DNA from: Archaeoglobales archaeon
GTDB taxonomy: Archaea > Halobacteriota > Archaeoglobi > Archaeoglobales > Archaeoglobaceae
Direction: 5' to 3'
NCBI GenBank assembly: GCA_030055525.1
Contig: JASFYJ010000008.1
Span: forward strand, 1 to 64,000
Length of the DNA stretch: 64,000 nucleotides
The position numbers and the translations under genes were made by a program. Below are positions 40,744 through 50,316 of this stretch, piece after piece (positions within the stretch are counted from its first letter, which is position 1; each line of letters opens with the position of its first letter). The notes under the pieces were generated by a model. The model worked only from the letters and a program-made list of their open reading frames with translations. It had not been told where the DNA came from and ran no database searches.

Positions 40744-41943
40744 TTAGACAAACATGACTCCTTTTAAATCCGGGATTGGATGACTTCTCCTTAGAACCTT
40801 GTCTATCGCTTTCATGAAGTCGAGCATGGTTACACTTGTTCTCTCCTCTCTTATTGCGAACATCCCTGCTTCAGTACATATTGCCTTAATATCTGCACCA
40901 CTTGCAGCCTCAGTCAGCCTTGCAAGTTCGTTAAAATCTACGTCGCTGGCAAGCTTCATTTTTCTTGTGTGGATCTTGAATATCTGAACTCTACCCTCAA
41001 AGTTCGGTAGCGGAACTTCAATTATTCTGTCAAATCTTCCTGGTCTGAGGATTGCAGGATCAAGTATGTCTATTCTGTTCGTAGCGCCTATTACCTTCAC
41101 ATCTCCCCGCGAATCGAACCCATCAAGCTCTGCTAAAAGCTGCATCATAGTTCGCTGTACTTCTCTATCACCGCTTGTATCGCTACTTGTTCTCTTAGCA
41201 GCTATGGCGTCGAGTTCATCTATAAATATTATTGAGGGCGCTTTTTCTTTAGCAAGCTGGAACACTTCTCTTACCAGTCTTGCTCCCTCACCTATGAATT
41301 TCTGCACGAATTCGCTACCTACGACCCTAATAAATGTAGCTTTCGTTTGATTTGCAACTGCCTTTGCCAACAACGTTTTACCTGTCCCTGGAGGACCGTA
41401 GAGAAGAACGCCCTTAGGTGGATCTATACCCACTTCTTTGAAAAGCTCCGGCTTCAGCATAGGTAACTCCACTGCTTCCCTTATCTCCCCGATCTGCGCA
41501 TCTAATCCGCCGATATCAGCGTAAGTAACATCTGGCTTTTCTTCAACTTCAAATCCATATACCATCGGATCCTTAGATGAGGGTAATATACTGACAACCG
41601 CCAAAGTCTGCTGATTTAGAGCCACCCTTACGCCCGGTTTTAATTCTTCCGGATCTATATACTGTGATGCGAAAACTATAAACTTCGGTCCTGTTGAACT
41701 TTTAACAATGACTCTTCCATCATCAAGAACGTCCGATACAGTACCAACCAACAACGGAGGCGATCTTAATCTTTCAATTTCGCTTCTTAATCTTCGAACT
41801 TCACGTTCATATCTTAATCTTTCACTTTCTATAAATCTTTTTTCATCTTCAAGTCTACGTACGTGTTCCTTAAGCTTGTAATATTCATCCTCAAGCTTCT
41901 GAAGCTTTTCAAGCAGGTATTCAACTTCCTTGTCTTTTTCCAT
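40744..41943 (-). CDS. pan: Proteasome-activating nucleotidase
   Basis: Hexameric AAA+ unfoldase that feeds the 20S proteasome. N-terminal coiled coil ([20 protein letters not shown]) and OB domain ([20 protein letters not shown]) precede the AAA core: Walker [21 protein letters not shown], Walker [29 protein letters not shown]. The C-terminus is MFV rather than the usual hydrophobic-Tyr-X. Rather long G/C-rich leader (GGAGGTCCCGGGTGGGGG) before ATG. Divergent from MBF1. Confidence 0.96.
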   Translation of the reverse strand: MEKDKEVEYLLEKLQKLEDEYYKLKEHVRRLEDEKRFIESERLRYEREVRRLRSEIERLRSPPLLVGTVSDVLDDGRVIVKSSTGPKFIVFASQYIDPEELKPGVRVALNQQTLAVVSILPSSKDPMVYGFEVEEKPDVTYADIGGLDAQIGEIREAVELPMLKPELFKEVGIDPPKGVLLYGPPGTGKTLLAKAVANQTKATFIRVVGSEFVQKFIGEGARLVREVFQLAKEKAPSIIFIDELDAIAAKRTSSDTSGDREVQRTMMQLLAELDGFDSRGDVKVIGATNRIDILDPAILRPGRFDRIIEVPLPNFEGRVQIFKIHTRKMKLASDVDFNELARLTEAASGADIKAICTEAGMFAIREERTSVTMLDFMKAIDKVLRRSHPIPDLKGVMFV

Positions 41944-41970
41944 TTTCCCCCACCCGGGACCTCCAAAATA

Positions 41971-41995
41971 CTATATATCACTACACCTATATTAA
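41971..41995. promoter_or_regulatory. Back-to-back TATA boxes for pan and mbf1
   Basis: ACTATATATC (41970-41979) sits about 45 bases before the MBF1 ATG and could drive it with a short leader holding GGTGATC (42009-42015). CCTATATTAA (41986-41995) read on the minus strand (TTAATATAGG) is suitably placed for pan. Overlap of the two promoters suggests mutual influence. Confidence 0.45.
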
Positions 41996-42016
41996 CTTGT
42001 TGGATGCGGTGATCGT

Positions 42017-42484
42017 ATGAACTGCGAGATATGCGGTAGGGAAATAAGCAAAGGTTACAAGATATTCGTTGAAGGGACAGAGATGACTGTTTGTGCTTCA
42101 TGTAAGCAGTTTGGAAGTGAAAAAGTTTCAACTGCTTCCCAAAATAGTGCAAAAAGAGTAGTTATACAGAAAAAGAAGCCTTCAACAAGAATAGAGTTCA
42201 AAGAAGAGCTTGTAGAGAACTTTCATGAGGTTCTGAGGAGGGAGAGGGAAAAGAGGGGTTGGAGTCAGGAAGAACTGGCTAAAAAAATTCAGGAAAAAGA
42301 GTCTCTCATTAAAAAGATAGAGAATGGTGAAATAGCTCCAGAACCGGAAGTTGTTGAAAAACTCGAAAAGATCTTTGGCATTAAATTAAGAGAGAAAGTT
42401 CAAGAGGTGAAGATAGAGGACAAGAAAAAAATATCTATAACACTCGGCGATGTTGTTGAGGTTAAGAAAAAGAAAATCAGTTGA
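42017..42484 (+). CDS. Archaeal MBF1 (multiprotein bridging factor-like)
   Basis: 155 residues. N-terminal zinc finger MNCEICGREISKGYKIF with a second CxxC (TVCASCKQFG), then a lambda-repressor-like HTH: REKRGWSQEELAKKIQEKES, LIKKIENGEIAPEPEVVEKL. This is the aMBF1 architecture; aMBF1 associates with translating ribosomes rather than TBP in studied archaea. SD GGTGATC just upstream matches the anti-SD well. First of a three-gene run with cutA and a nucleotidyltransferase. Confidence 0.93.
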   Translation: MNCEICGREISKGYKIFVEGTEMTVCASCKQFGSEKVSTASQNSAKRVVIQKKKPSTRIEFKEELVENFHEVLRREREKRGWSQEELAKKIQEKESLIKKIENGEIAPEPEVVEKLEKIFGIKLREKVQEVKIEDKKKISITLGDVVEVKKKKIS

Positions 42485-42493
42485 GGTGTGGAT

Positions 42494-42802
42494 ATGTACA
42501 GCTTTATCTATATAACAGCATCCTCGAAAGAGGAGGCCGAAAAAATAGCAAAGGCACTAGTTGAAGATAAGTTAGCTGCATGCGTAAACATTTTTCCCAT
42601 AACCTCCATGTTTTGGTGGGAAGGAAAGATAGAGAATGCAAACGAGTACGCGATGATTGTAAAAACAACCGCTGAGAAATTTGCTGAGATAAGAAAGAAG
42701 GTAAAAGAGCTTCACAGCTACAAAGTCCCTTGCATATGCGAAATTCCTATAAGCAGGGGGTTGAGAGAGTTTTTGGATTGGATAGACGAAGTAGTTGAAT
42801 GA
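42494..42802 (+). CDS. cutA: CutA1-like divalent ion tolerance protein
   Basis: 102 residues: YITASSKEEAEKIAKALVED, LAACVNIFPITSMFWWEGKI, ALYSYKVPCICEIPI-like tail (HSYKVPCICEIPISRGLREF). Trimeric ferredoxin-like fold, linked to copper tolerance. ATG 42494 is preferred over GTG 42488 because GAGGTG at 42483-42488 is spaced correctly for it. Stop overlaps the next ATG by four bases. Confidence 0.92.
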   Translation: MYSFIYITASSKEEAEKIAKALVEDKLAACVNIFPITSMFWWEGKIENANEYAMIVKTTAEKFAEIRKKVKELHSYKVPCICEIPISRGLREFLDWIDEVVE

Positions 42803-43488
42803 GGGTGGCAAGTTTTGAATCTAAAGGAGTTCTAATCTACAACGAAGATAAGTGGAGCATTTTAAAAGAAAAAAGAGAGAAGGCCAGTGTTATAATGAGA
42901 TCCCTGCAGGATGTTGGACTGCCATGTGTAGTTTATGGCAGCGTTGCAAGGGGAGATGTAAAAGAAGATAGCGACATAGATATCTTCGTTCCATTGAACG
43001 TTCCATCATACAAAATAGAGCTCGCTTTAGAGAAATTTGAAGTACTTGAAAAAAAGATTGTCCAAGCAACTCCAAATTATGCAATCAAAGGGGAATTCGT
43101 GCTCTCGGATGAAGTTACAGTGAGCTTTCCTCTAGTCAAGATGAAAGACAGAGAAATTGAATTCTACCGCTTTGGAGGATGTCTAGATTTTGAGGGAATC
43201 TTAAGAAATGAAAGAGTGGCTGGGGTGGATAAAAGGCTGGTCTTGATACTGCCAATTTCAGAGGGACACGTAGAGGTGCCACTCTCCGATGTTCATCCAA
43301 GTGAAGTGGCTAAAATTCTTGGAATCTCCGTTGAAACTGTACAGGAAAGAATAAGAGTACTTACAAGGAGAAAAGAAGTTGGAAGAACTGGCTTGTTTTT
43401 GTCCGAAACTATCCCTATCGAAGATAGCTTCGAATCTGCGCTTTTAGATATTGCAACGAAAAATCCGGCAATAAGAAGGAGAATATAA
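42799..43488 (+). CDS. Nucleotidyltransferase (pol beta superfamily) with C-terminal HTH
   Basis: 229 residues. GSVARGDVKEDSDIDIFVPL is the GS-x-D-x-D nucleotidyltransferase motif. The C-terminal part (HPSEVAKILGISVETVQERI, RVLTRRKEVG) looks like a winged or HTH domain. COG2413-type archaeal protein; nucleic-acid or protein nucleotidylation is not known. Translationally coupled to cutA by a four-base overlap. Confidence 0.85.
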   Translation: MRVASFESKGVLIYNEDKWSILKEKREKASVIMRSLQDVGLPCVVYGSVARGDVKEDSDIDIFVPLNVPSYKIELALEKFEVLEKKIVQATPNYAIKGEFVLSDEVTVSFPLVKMKDREIEFYRFGGCLDFEGILRNERVAGVDKRLVLILPISEGHVEVPLSDVHPSEVAKILGISVETVQERIRVLTRRKEVGRTGLFLSETIPIEDSFESALLDIATKNPAIRRRI

Positions 43489-43538
43489 TTAAAAAATCAT
43501 TTTTAAATCCAGATGCTTGCATTACATGCAAAAATTGT

Positions 43539-43649
43539 TTAAAGTCTTTTAAGAATCTCCAAAGCCTTTTTGTAGGTCATGAGGAATACTAGAAGCAAAG
43601 CCATGAGCACAACCATTGAAGCGATCAGAATCGCAGTATAATCATCCAT
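43539..43649 (-). CDS. CcmD-like single-helix protein (36 aa)
   Basis: Short frame MDDYTAILIASMVVLMALLL ending VFLMTYKKALEILKRL. One membrane helix followed by a basic helix, exactly the size and layout of CcmD, which usually sits next to CcmC. It overlaps the ccmC stop by eight bases on the same strand. Below usual gene-finder thresholds; identification rests on context and topology. Confidence 0.6.
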   Translation of the reverse strand: MDDYTAILIASMVVLMALLLVFLMTYKKALEILKRL

Positions 43650-44295
43650 CAAGATCACCTCCTATCTTAGCCTCCACTATCCGAATTTTTGAGTCCAGAA
43701 TTAAGAAGGCAACATATATGAGCATGAATGCTGTGAGCATTATAAGGAGTGTTGCCAGCCTTGGCAAATCGAAGCTAAGTTCTCCAGTTGTTGGATGCAG
43801 AGAGAGAAATATTTTTGAAGATAGATAACTTAGTGGAACTGTTATAAATGCTATTATCCCGTATATTGCAGAGTACTTCGCTTTCACTGCGTAATCTTCG
43901 ATAGATGTTCTTAAAGCAAGATATCCCGCATAAGCGAACCATAGTATCAGGACGAAAGTTTCTCGTGGATCCCAGTGCCAATAACTTCCCCAAGCGACTT
44001 TGGCCCATACTGAACCACTTATCAAAGCTGCGGTGATCATTGCAAAGCCGAATTGAGCTGAACTTTCAGCTAAAATATCGTACTTGTACTTTTCACTTCT
44101 GAGAAAAACAATGGAAGTTGCAAATGTGACCGTGAAGGCTACAAAAGATGAAACTGCAGCAGGAACATGGAAAAAGATTATTCTGTAATTGTCTGCAATT
44201 GTTTTAGCTGCCACTGGTGGAAGATAGAAAGCACTGAATACTCCATAAACTAAAAGCACGAACCCCAACAGAAATAAGAATAACGCCGAGCGCAT
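43642..44295 (-). CDS. ccmC: Cytochrome c biogenesis haem exporter CcmC
   Basis: 217 residues, six membrane helices. The tryptophan-rich WWD signature AKVAWGSYWHWDPRETFVLI is complete, and conserved His residues flank it (FFHVPAA and LSLHPTTG). It delivers haem to the maturation machinery. Followed by a ccmD-like gene; ccmA/B/E/F are not in the window. Divergent from ilvC. Confidence 0.93.
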   Translation of the reverse strand: MRSALFLFLLGFVLLVYGVFSAFYLPPVAAKTIADNYRIIFFHVPAAVSSFVAFTVTFATSIVFLRSEKYKYDILAESSAQFGFAMITAALISGSVWAKVAWGSYWHWDPRETFVLILWFAYAGYLALRTSIEDYAVKAKYSAIYGIIAFITVPLSYLSSKIFLSLHPTTGELSFDLPRLATLLIMLTAFMLIYVAFLILDSKIRIVEAKIGGDLDG

Positions 44296-44348
44296 AAATC
44301 GTTTTTATGGATCTGAATATAGTTTTTACGAAATTTTTGTCCTACGCA

Positions 44349-44358
44349 AATTATATAC
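44349..44358 (+). promoter_or_regulatory. TATA box of ilvC
   Basis: AATTATATAC is centred about 25 bases before ATG 44379. With no Shine-Dalgarno between them, the transcript is predicted to be leaderless. Confidence 0.55.
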
Positions 44359-44378
44359 GCCTCTAGCAAACTTGAAGT

Positions 44379-45371
44379 ATGGCCAAAATCTATAGAGATT
44401 CCGACGCGGATTTGAAGTTCTTAAGGGGGAAAGAAGTCTGCATCGTTGGATATGGAAGCCAAGGACATGCACATGCACTGAATTTGAAAGATTCTGGGAT
44501 TGATGTTGTTGTTGCATTGCCCGAATGGGACAAAACAAGCTGGGAAATGGCCAAGAAAGATGGAATGAAGGTTGTAAAACTTGAAGAGATCGAAGGTGAT
44601 GTAATAGCCATGCTAATTCCAGACATGGTGCAACCGGATGTTTATAACAGGTACGTCAAGAACAAGCTAAAAGAAGGAAACATGCTCCTATTTGCCCATG
44701 GATTCAACATCCATTTCAACCAGATAGTTCCTCCGAGCTACGTAGATGTTACAATGGTTGCGCCAAAAGGTCCTGGGCCACTGGTTAGAAGAATGTTCGT
44801 CGAAGGAAAAGGGGTTCCGGCGTTGGTTGCTGTGCAGCAGAACTATTCTGGTGAGGCGCTTCAAAGAGCGCTTGCATATGCGAAAGGAATTGGAGCAACA
44901 AGAACTGGAGTAATAGAGACGACTTTCAAAGAGGAGACTGAAACAGATCTATTCGGTGAGCAAGTTGATCTATGCGGTGGAGTTGCAGAGATGATAAAGA
45001 TGTCTTTTGAAGTTCTCGTTGAAGCAGGTTATCAGCCGGAGGTTGCCTACTTTGAAGTACTGCATGAACTCAAACTGATCGTGGATCTTATCTATGAAGG
45101 TGGGATATACAACATGTGGAAGGCTGTAAGCGAAACAGCGAAGTACGGTGGGATGACAAGGGGTAAAAGGATCTTCACCGAGAATACTAAGCATGAGATG
45201 AGGAAGATATTGAAGGAGATACAGAGTGGAGAATTTGCAAAAGAGTGGATACTTGAGAACATGGCTGGTAGACCTGTTTACAACAAACTGCTTGAGATTG
45301 AAAGAAATCATCCAATAGAGAAAGTCGGGGCAGAGATGAGAAAACTTATTCCATGGCTTAAGAGAGAGTAA
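44379..45371 (+). CDS. ilvC: Ketol-acid reductoisomerase
   Basis: Branched-chain amino acid synthesis enzyme (acetolactate to dihydroxy acid, NAD(P)H and Mg). 330 residues, class I short form. NADP-binding [17 protein letters not shown] (residues 24-40), substrate-site [20 protein letters not shown], and the C-terminal Mg-binding knot [19 protein letters not shown]. Probably leaderless. Monocistronic, followed by archease 32 bases later. Confidence 0.97.
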   Translation: MAKIYRDSDADLKFLRGKEVCIVGYGSQGHAHALNLKDSGIDVVVALPEWDKTSWEMAKKDGMKVVKLEEIEGDVIAMLIPDMVQPDVYNRYVKNKLKEGNMLLFAHGFNIHFNQIVPPSYVDVTMVAPKGPGPLVRRMFVEGKGVPALVAVQQNYSGEALQRALAYAKGIGATRTGVIETTFKEETETDLFGEQVDLCGGVAEMIKMSFEVLVEAGYQPEVAYFEVLHELKLIVDLIYEGGIYNMWKAVSETAKYGGMTRGKRIFTENTKHEMRKILKEIQSGEFAKEWILENMAGRPVYNKLLEIERNHPIEKVGAEMRKLIPWLKRE

Positions 45372-45402
45372 CCATTAAATCACTTCTCTAAAAATTTTTT
45401 AT

Positions 45403-45807
45403 ATGGGGTACAGGTTCATAGATCACACAGCAGACGTAGCTTTTGAGGTTTGGGGCAAAGATGTTAAAGAACTGATAGAGAATGCAACTCTTGCTTTTTA
45501 CGATGCTTTTGTTCACGTAGAAAAATTGGACAAAAATAGAACGGTAGATCTAAGCATAGAGGCTGAAGAAGTAGATCTTCTCTTATATAAGTGGCTCAAC
45601 GAACTCCTGTACCTATTCGATACTGAATTTTTTGCTGCAAGAGAAGTTAGCGTGAATGCCAGCGAATTTAAAGTGGAAGGTATACTTATAGGATCTAGAG
45701 TAACCAGAGAGATTGTGAAATTGCAGCCAAAAGCTATAACAATGCACAACTATAGAGTGGAAAAGGGAGAAGGTGGTTACAGAACAGTTATAGTTGTGGA
45801 CATATGA
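45403..45807 (+). CDS. Archease
   Basis: 134 residues: FIDHTADVAFEVWGKDVKEL, LLLYKWLNELLYLFDTEFFA, ALYRV-like C-terminus (KAITMHNYRVEKGEGGYRT). Archease promotes RtcB RNA ligase guanylation. RtcB is not in the window; tRNA endonuclease is, 4 kb downstream. Four-base overlap with the DUF763 gene. Confidence 0.94.
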   Translation: MGYRFIDHTADVAFEVWGKDVKELIENATLAFYDAFVHVEKLDKNRTVDLSIEAEEVDLLLYKWLNELLYLFDTEFFAAREVSVNASEFKVEGILIGSRVTREIVKLQPKAITMHNYRVEKGEGGYRTVIVVDI

Positions 45808-46844
45808 GACAGATCGATCTACCTTTGCACAGTGGAAAAGCCCCCTACTGGCTTCTAAACAGAATGAAAAAACTTGCAGAGCCAATAGTAGCACTGATAA
45901 TCTCGGATTTTGGCGAACTGGAATTTTTAAGAAGAATTTCTGATCCAATATTCTTCCAGTGTTTCTCAAACGTTCTAGGTTTTGATTGGAATTCGAGTGG
46001 ATCTACAACTGTTTTAACAGGTGTCTTAAAGTCCGTTTTAAATGAGAATGAGTTTGGAGTTAAAATTGCGGGTGGGAAAGGTGCTAACGCAATAAAAACA
46101 CCGGAAGAGGTCGAGAAGCTCGCTACAGAAATAAAGGCTGATGCCGAAAAGATAATCAAATTCAGTAGATTTGCTGCAAAAGCTGATAACGCCGCCTTGA
46201 TAGATGGATACGACCTTTACCATCATGCGGTCTTTTTCAGCGATAAATACATGGTAGTTGTCCAGCAGGGTATGAACGTAGAAACAGGTATGGCTAGAAG
46301 ATACCACTGGAACGTCTACAGAAATCTACCAAGCTTGGAAGATGTCCACAGTGGAATAACGGCCGAAAAAATTGAAGATTTTGTTGTCAACTTACAGTCA
46401 AAAGTGAGCAGAGGAGCGAGAAAAGTTTGTGTAGACGTGATCAGAGATGGCAGCTTTAAGAAAGATTACGAAAGACTAATATCCATTGTAAAATCAAAAG
46501 AGGGTTTGGAGGTCCCAAAAAAGATAGACTGGAGAGTTGTTGAAAAAGCGTACAATTTACAGCCAGAGAACTTTGAAAACTTGCTAATGATAAAGGGAAT
46601 TGGAAAAGAAACGATTAGAGCCTTGGCTTTGATTTCTGAGCTTATATATAGCACTGAATATGATAAAAAAGATCCTGCAAAATTCTGCTTTGCAGTTGGA
46701 GGTAAGGATGGCGTTCCTTTTCCAGTTAGAAGGGAGATCTACGACGAGGTAATAAAATTTATGAGAGAGACTTTAAAACAGGCCGAATTGGGAGATTTTG
46801 AGAGAAAAGCTGCCTTGGAGAGGTTATCTAGATGGAAGTCTTAG
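45804..46844 (+). CDS. DUF763 protein with helix-hairpin-helix
   Basis: 346 residues matching COG1415/DUF763: DLPLHSGKAPYWLLNRMKKL, DGYDLYHHAVFFSDKYMVVV, QQGMNVETGMARRYHWN. ENLLMIKGIGKETIRALALI in the C-terminal third is a helix-hairpin-helix, and CFAVGGKDGVPFPVRREIYD follows. Probably DNA- or RNA-binding, function unknown. Overlaps archease and aroA. Confidence 0.88.
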   Translation: MRQIDLPLHSGKAPYWLLNRMKKLAEPIVALIISDFGELEFLRRISDPIFFQCFSNVLGFDWNSSGSTTVLTGVLKSVLNENEFGVKIAGGKGANAIKTPEEVEKLATEIKADAEKIIKFSRFAAKADNAALIDGYDLYHHAVFFSDKYMVVVQQGMNVETGMARRYHWNVYRNLPSLEDVHSGITAEKIEDFVVNLQSKVSRGARKVCVDVIRDGSFKKDYERLISIVKSKEGLEVPKKIDWRVVEKAYNLQPENFENLLMIKGIGKETIRALALISELIYSTEYDKKDPAKFCFAVGGKDGVPFPVRREIYDEVIKFMRETLKQAELGDFERKAALERLSRWKS

Positions 46845-48070
46845 TTTCGAAAAGTGAGGTTTATGGAATAGCTACACCCCCACCATCCAAGAGTTACTCG
46901 CATCGAGCGCTTATAGCTGCGAGTTTATCTAAAAAATCTACAATAAAAAATGTTCTAATCTCAGAAGACACGATCGCCACAATCAATGGTTGCAGAAAGA
47001 TGGGAGCAGAAATTTTGCGGAAAGTAGACAAATTTGAAATTTTTGGAACGGAAGAGATTAAAAATGGCTACTACTACTTTGCAAACTCTGGAACAACACT
47101 TAGAATATTTATGGGACTGTTATCGACAGCCAAAGGTGTTTCAACTCTTGATGGAGATCCTTCGCTAAGAAGCAGACCAAATTTAGAGCTCGCAATAGCA
47201 ATCAAAAAACTTGGCGGAAAAGTTTACGGATATGGAGATTATAAAGCTCCGATAAAAGTGGAAGGTATAATAAAAGGAGGGGACCTGAAGTTCTCTGCTC
47301 CGAGCTCACAGTTCGTTTCTTCGCTGCTTTTTTCCCTACCTTTAGGGATTGAGGAGTCGGTTTTAGAGGTTGAAAGTGTGAAATCCAGACCTTACATCGA
47401 CATAACTCTTCATGTGCTAAGAGACAGCAATGTGAAATTTAAAGTGGAAGATAAGAGTTTTGTAGTGTATCCATCAGCTTTCAAACTCAGGAGTTTTTCC
47501 GTACCTGCAGACTTCAGTTCTGCGAGCTATTTAATCGCTGCTGGTCTTTTGGCCGGGAAAATAGAGATCCAAAACATGTACGATTCCATGCAGGGAGACA
47601 AAATAATAGTGGACGTCGCGAAGCAGATGGGTGGTAGAGTTGAATGGAACAGAGACACTGGTAAAATAGTTGCGGAAAAATCCGAACTGGAGGGTATTGA
47701 TTTCGACGCATCAGATAATCCAGATTTAGTTCCAACAATAGCAATTCTCGGTGCTGCAGCAAAAGGAGAGACGACAATAAGAAATGCCGAGCATCTAAGA
47801 ATTAAGGAGACCGACAGGATAAAAACGATTTGCTCAAATTTACGAGCTTTAGGTTTTGAAGTTGAGGAGTTCAAAGATGGAATGAAGATAAAAGGTCAGA
47901 GTGGTAGATTCATAGGTACAGTCAATTCCTTCGGAGATCATAGAATCGCCATGAGCTTTGCCTTGTTAGGCTTAATTGGAAAAATAAAAATCCTGAATGC
48001 AGAAGTTGTAAGTGTATCTTTCCCAGCCTTCTTTGATGTTCTTAAATCTATTGGGGCAAAAATTTCGTAA
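46832..48070 (+). CDS. aroA: 3-phosphoshikimate 1-carboxyvinyltransferase (EPSP synthase)
   Basis: Shikimate pathway enzyme, 412 residues. N-terminal PPPSKSYSHRALIAASLS, FANSGTTLRIFMGLLSTAKG, DGDPSLRSRP and C-terminal LRIKETDRIKTICSNLRALG, NSFGDHRIAMSFAL are canonical. It overlaps the DUF763 gene by 13 bases, so the archease-DUF763-aroA run is one operon. Convergent with a radical SAM gene three bases past its stop. Confidence 0.96.
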   Translation: MEVLVSKSEVYGIATPPPSKSYSHRALIAASLSKKSTIKNVLISEDTIATINGCRKMGAEILRKVDKFEIFGTEEIKNGYYYFANSGTTLRIFMGLLSTAKGVSTLDGDPSLRSRPNLELAIAIKKLGGKVYGYGDYKAPIKVEGIIKGGDLKFSAPSSQFVSSLLFSLPLGIEESVLEVESVKSRPYIDITLHVLRDSNVKFKVEDKSFVVYPSAFKLRSFSVPADFSSASYLIAAGLLAGKIEIQNMYDSMQGDKIIVDVAKQMGGRVEWNRDTGKIVAEKSELEGIDFDASDNPDLVPTIAILGAAAKGETTIRNAEHLRIKETDRIKTICSNLRALGFEVEEFKDGMKIKGQSGRFIGTVNSFGDHRIAMSFALLGLIGKIKILNAEVVSVSFPAFFDVLKSIGAKIS

Positions 48071-48072
48071 TT

Positions 48073-48888
48073 TTATACAAATTTAAAAAGGTGACTTCCA
48101 TCACAGCTCTTCGCTTTAAATTCCAACCCCTCTCTACAAAAGCCGCAGCTTATTCCTATTTCTAAGCAGAAATTCTCAATTTTACGCAACAATTTCTCTC
48201 TAAACTCCCTACTCAAGTACCTATAACTCCCTACCTTTTCTGTATAGAAAGTTAGTATGTTACGAAGTTCTGGATACCCTTGTAACCTTGAGATCGCATC
48301 CCTTTTAAGTTTCAGTGTAGAAGTAACCACATGATCCGGCTCGCATTTTTCGATTATCCATAACTCTTTTTCGTTTATTTCTGGAATTACAGGATCAAAC
48401 CTTAAAACTGTAGGAATACTAGCATCTTTAGCTCTCAAGAAAGCTTCTATCCTTTTTTCTGTGCTGGGAGCGTTGGTTTCCAGTTTATCGCAACCTGTTA
48501 TTGTAATGCAGATAACGGTGTTCATTTCTGTAAGTATATCCAGATCTCTAGCTACGATATCACTCTTAGTAACGACCATTAAATTTACCTCGTATTCCTT
48601 CATTAGCTCAATGCAACTCCTTGTCAACTGCTTTTCTCTCTCCACAGGCGGATAAGGATCGGAACTGTTCGACATCGAAATAATACTTCTAGGATTTAAG
48701 CAGGCAAGATCTTTCTCTAGAAGCTTTAAGAGGTTCTTTTTCTCTCTTATATTAAAAAAGTCCGGGATATAAGTTGCGTAACAGTAGGCGCAATTGTGCA
48801 CACAACCTGTGTATGGATTAAAGGAGTACTTGGGTTTACAGCTACACAGTTTTGATTTCCACGGATCAAAGGGTTTCACGACCCTCAT
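48073..48888 (-). CDS. SPL-like radical SAM protein (COG1533)
   Basis: 271 residues. The motif NPYTGCVHNCAYCYATYIPD gives CxxxCxYC typical of spore photoproduct lyase relatives. NSSDPYPPVEREKQLTRSCI is shared by the family. No evidence for photoproduct repair; archaeal members are uncharacterised. Overlaps the upstream NTPase gene by 23 bases. Confidence 0.88.
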   Translation of the reverse strand: MRVVKPFDPWKSKLCSCKPKYSFNPYTGCVHNCAYCYATYIPDFFNIREKKNLLKLLEKDLACLNPRSIISMSNSSDPYPPVEREKQLTRSCIELMKEYEVNLMVVTKSDIVARDLDILTEMNTVICITITGCDKLETNAPSTEKRIEAFLRAKDASIPTVLRFDPVIPEINEKELWIIEKCEPDHVVTSTLKLKRDAISRLQGYPELRNILTFYTEKVGSYRYLSREFREKLLRKIENFCLEIGISCGFCREGLEFKAKSCDGSHLFKFV

Positions 48889-49396
48889 AATTGTTGATAA
48901 AAGGAATTAATGCCATCAAAACAGCCATTTTTGTAAGATCAACTCTAGAAATTGCCCCCTTACTAAGAAAGTAAACAGCTCCAATTTTCTTACCGATATC
49001 TTTGATTCCAGAAAATTTTTCCATTACAGATCCTACTTCCTTACCTTCAAGAACTTCCTTAATTACCACCGGAGGATACTCAAAACCAGGACCAAAACCT
49101 ATGGCAATCTTTTTTCCATCAAATACCGCCGCTACTTGGAAATCCAAGTAACCCGTAATGGTGTATGGTACTTTAAAAAGTCCAGCTTCGATTCCTACAG
49201 AAAAATCGAATTCTTTACTCCAGCAAATCTTTGCTCTCTCTATTGCGCCAATTATTGTTTGAAAATCGAAGGGTTGAGGCGGAATTGAAGTTTTCACATC
49301 GAATCCTTCAACCTCTACTTCTTTAAAGTAGTATTTGAAAGCCTTTCTTACACCTTCAATTTTCGTCGGATTTCTTGAGCCCACAACAACCTTCAT
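48866..49396 (-). CDS. Inosine/xanthosine triphosphatase (DUF84/YjjX type)
   Basis: Removes damaged purine nucleoside triphosphates. 176 residues: [60 protein letters not shown] and [16 protein letters not shown]-like end ([20 protein letters not shown]). Overlaps endA by four bases and runs into the radical SAM gene. Confidence 0.92.
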   Translation of the reverse strand: MKVVVGSRNPTKIEGVRKAFKYYFKEVEVEGFDVKTSIPPQPFDFQTIIGAIERAKICWSKEFDFSVGIEAGLFKVPYTITGYLDFQVAAVFDGKKIAIGFGPGFEYPPVVIKEVLEGKEVGSVMEKFSGIKDIGKKIGAVYFLSKGAISRVDLTKMAVLMALIPFINNYEGRETL

Positions 49397-50316
49397 AATT
49401 TTACCCTCTCAAATTGAACATACTCATCACCAACGACGAAGAGCATTTTCTTTGCTACACTTTGTGCTAATCTTACAGCTCGGGCTATCTCACTCGGCTT
49501 GAACTCCTCGTCGTCAGCTATCGTAACGAGGTACTTAGAGTGAGGCAAATCTTCAATGTCTGCCACTTTTTCGTAGACCCTAAAATCACTTCCAAACTTA
49601 AATCCTGTTTTAACCACTAAACCTCTTCTTTTTAGATCTTTATAGACATCCAATTTTCTTTCAAAATCTTTTTCATGCTTTTTTGCGGCTTCAATTAACT
49701 CTTCAAGTGTTGCATTCCTCATTTTTAAGTATCCCAACTCCGCTAGATAGACGGATTCTATAAGGGAGAGTGTAACAAAATTTTTCCTCTCACTTCCATA
49801 GAAGTAGCGTTTGAATATCTCCTTGTTGTATACAACAACTCTGTCCGCCATTAGGTAGCCTTCGAAGCTTTCAAGATCTTCTGACTGCTCGCCATATGGT
49901 TGTATAAGCGTAACCCGATAGTATGTCACCTCACTCTCCTCATCAACTACAGCAACAGTAAATTTATCAAAATTTTTGGATTTTTCTGCAATATCTTTAA
50001 TTTTTATAGTTTTTCTTTCGGAAATTGGATAGTAAACCTTTCCAGCGATTAAATAATCCCCAGACACTCTTACATTGATTCCTCTATCTCTCAAGTCCTC
50101 ATAAACAAAGTACATTGTCTCAAAATTTTCAACTCTTTTGGCCCATCTTAAAAGTTCCTCAGTTTCAACGAAATGGTAGAGATAGTTCAACTGCAGATAA
50201 ACAGCTTCGACTGGATGTAGCAGTATTTTATCTCCTACCTTCTGTCCAAACCCTCGATTTGTCAAATCTATTCTTGAGGGAATCACTGCAAAGTTTTCTC
50301 TAAGTTCAGCTTTCAT
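49393..50316 (-). CDS. endA: tRNA-splicing endonuclease (alpha2 form)
   Basis: Cuts archaeal tRNA introns at bulge-helix-bulge sites. 307 residues, the two-repeat alpha2 form like Archaeoglobus. Catalytic triad in the C-terminal repeat: Tyr in [12 protein letters not shown], His in [11 protein letters not shown], Lys in [14 protein letters not shown]. The N-terminal repeat lacks these and is structural. Overlaps both neighbours by four bases. Confidence 0.93.
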   Translation of the reverse strand: MKAELRENFAVIPSRIDLTNRGFGQKVGDKILLHPVEAVYLQLNYLYHFVETEELLRWAKRVENFETMYFVYEDLRDRGINVRVSGDYLIAGKVYYPISERKTIKIKDIAEKSKNFDKFTVAVVDEESEVTYYRVTLIQPYGEQSEDLESFEGYLMADRVVVYNKEIFKRYFYGSERKNFVTLSLIESVYLAELGYLKMRNATLEELIEAAKKHEKDFERKLDVYKDLKRRGLVVKTGFKFGSDFRVYEKVADIEDLPHSKYLVTIADDEEFKPSEIARAVRLAQSVAKKMLFVVGDEYVQFERVKL

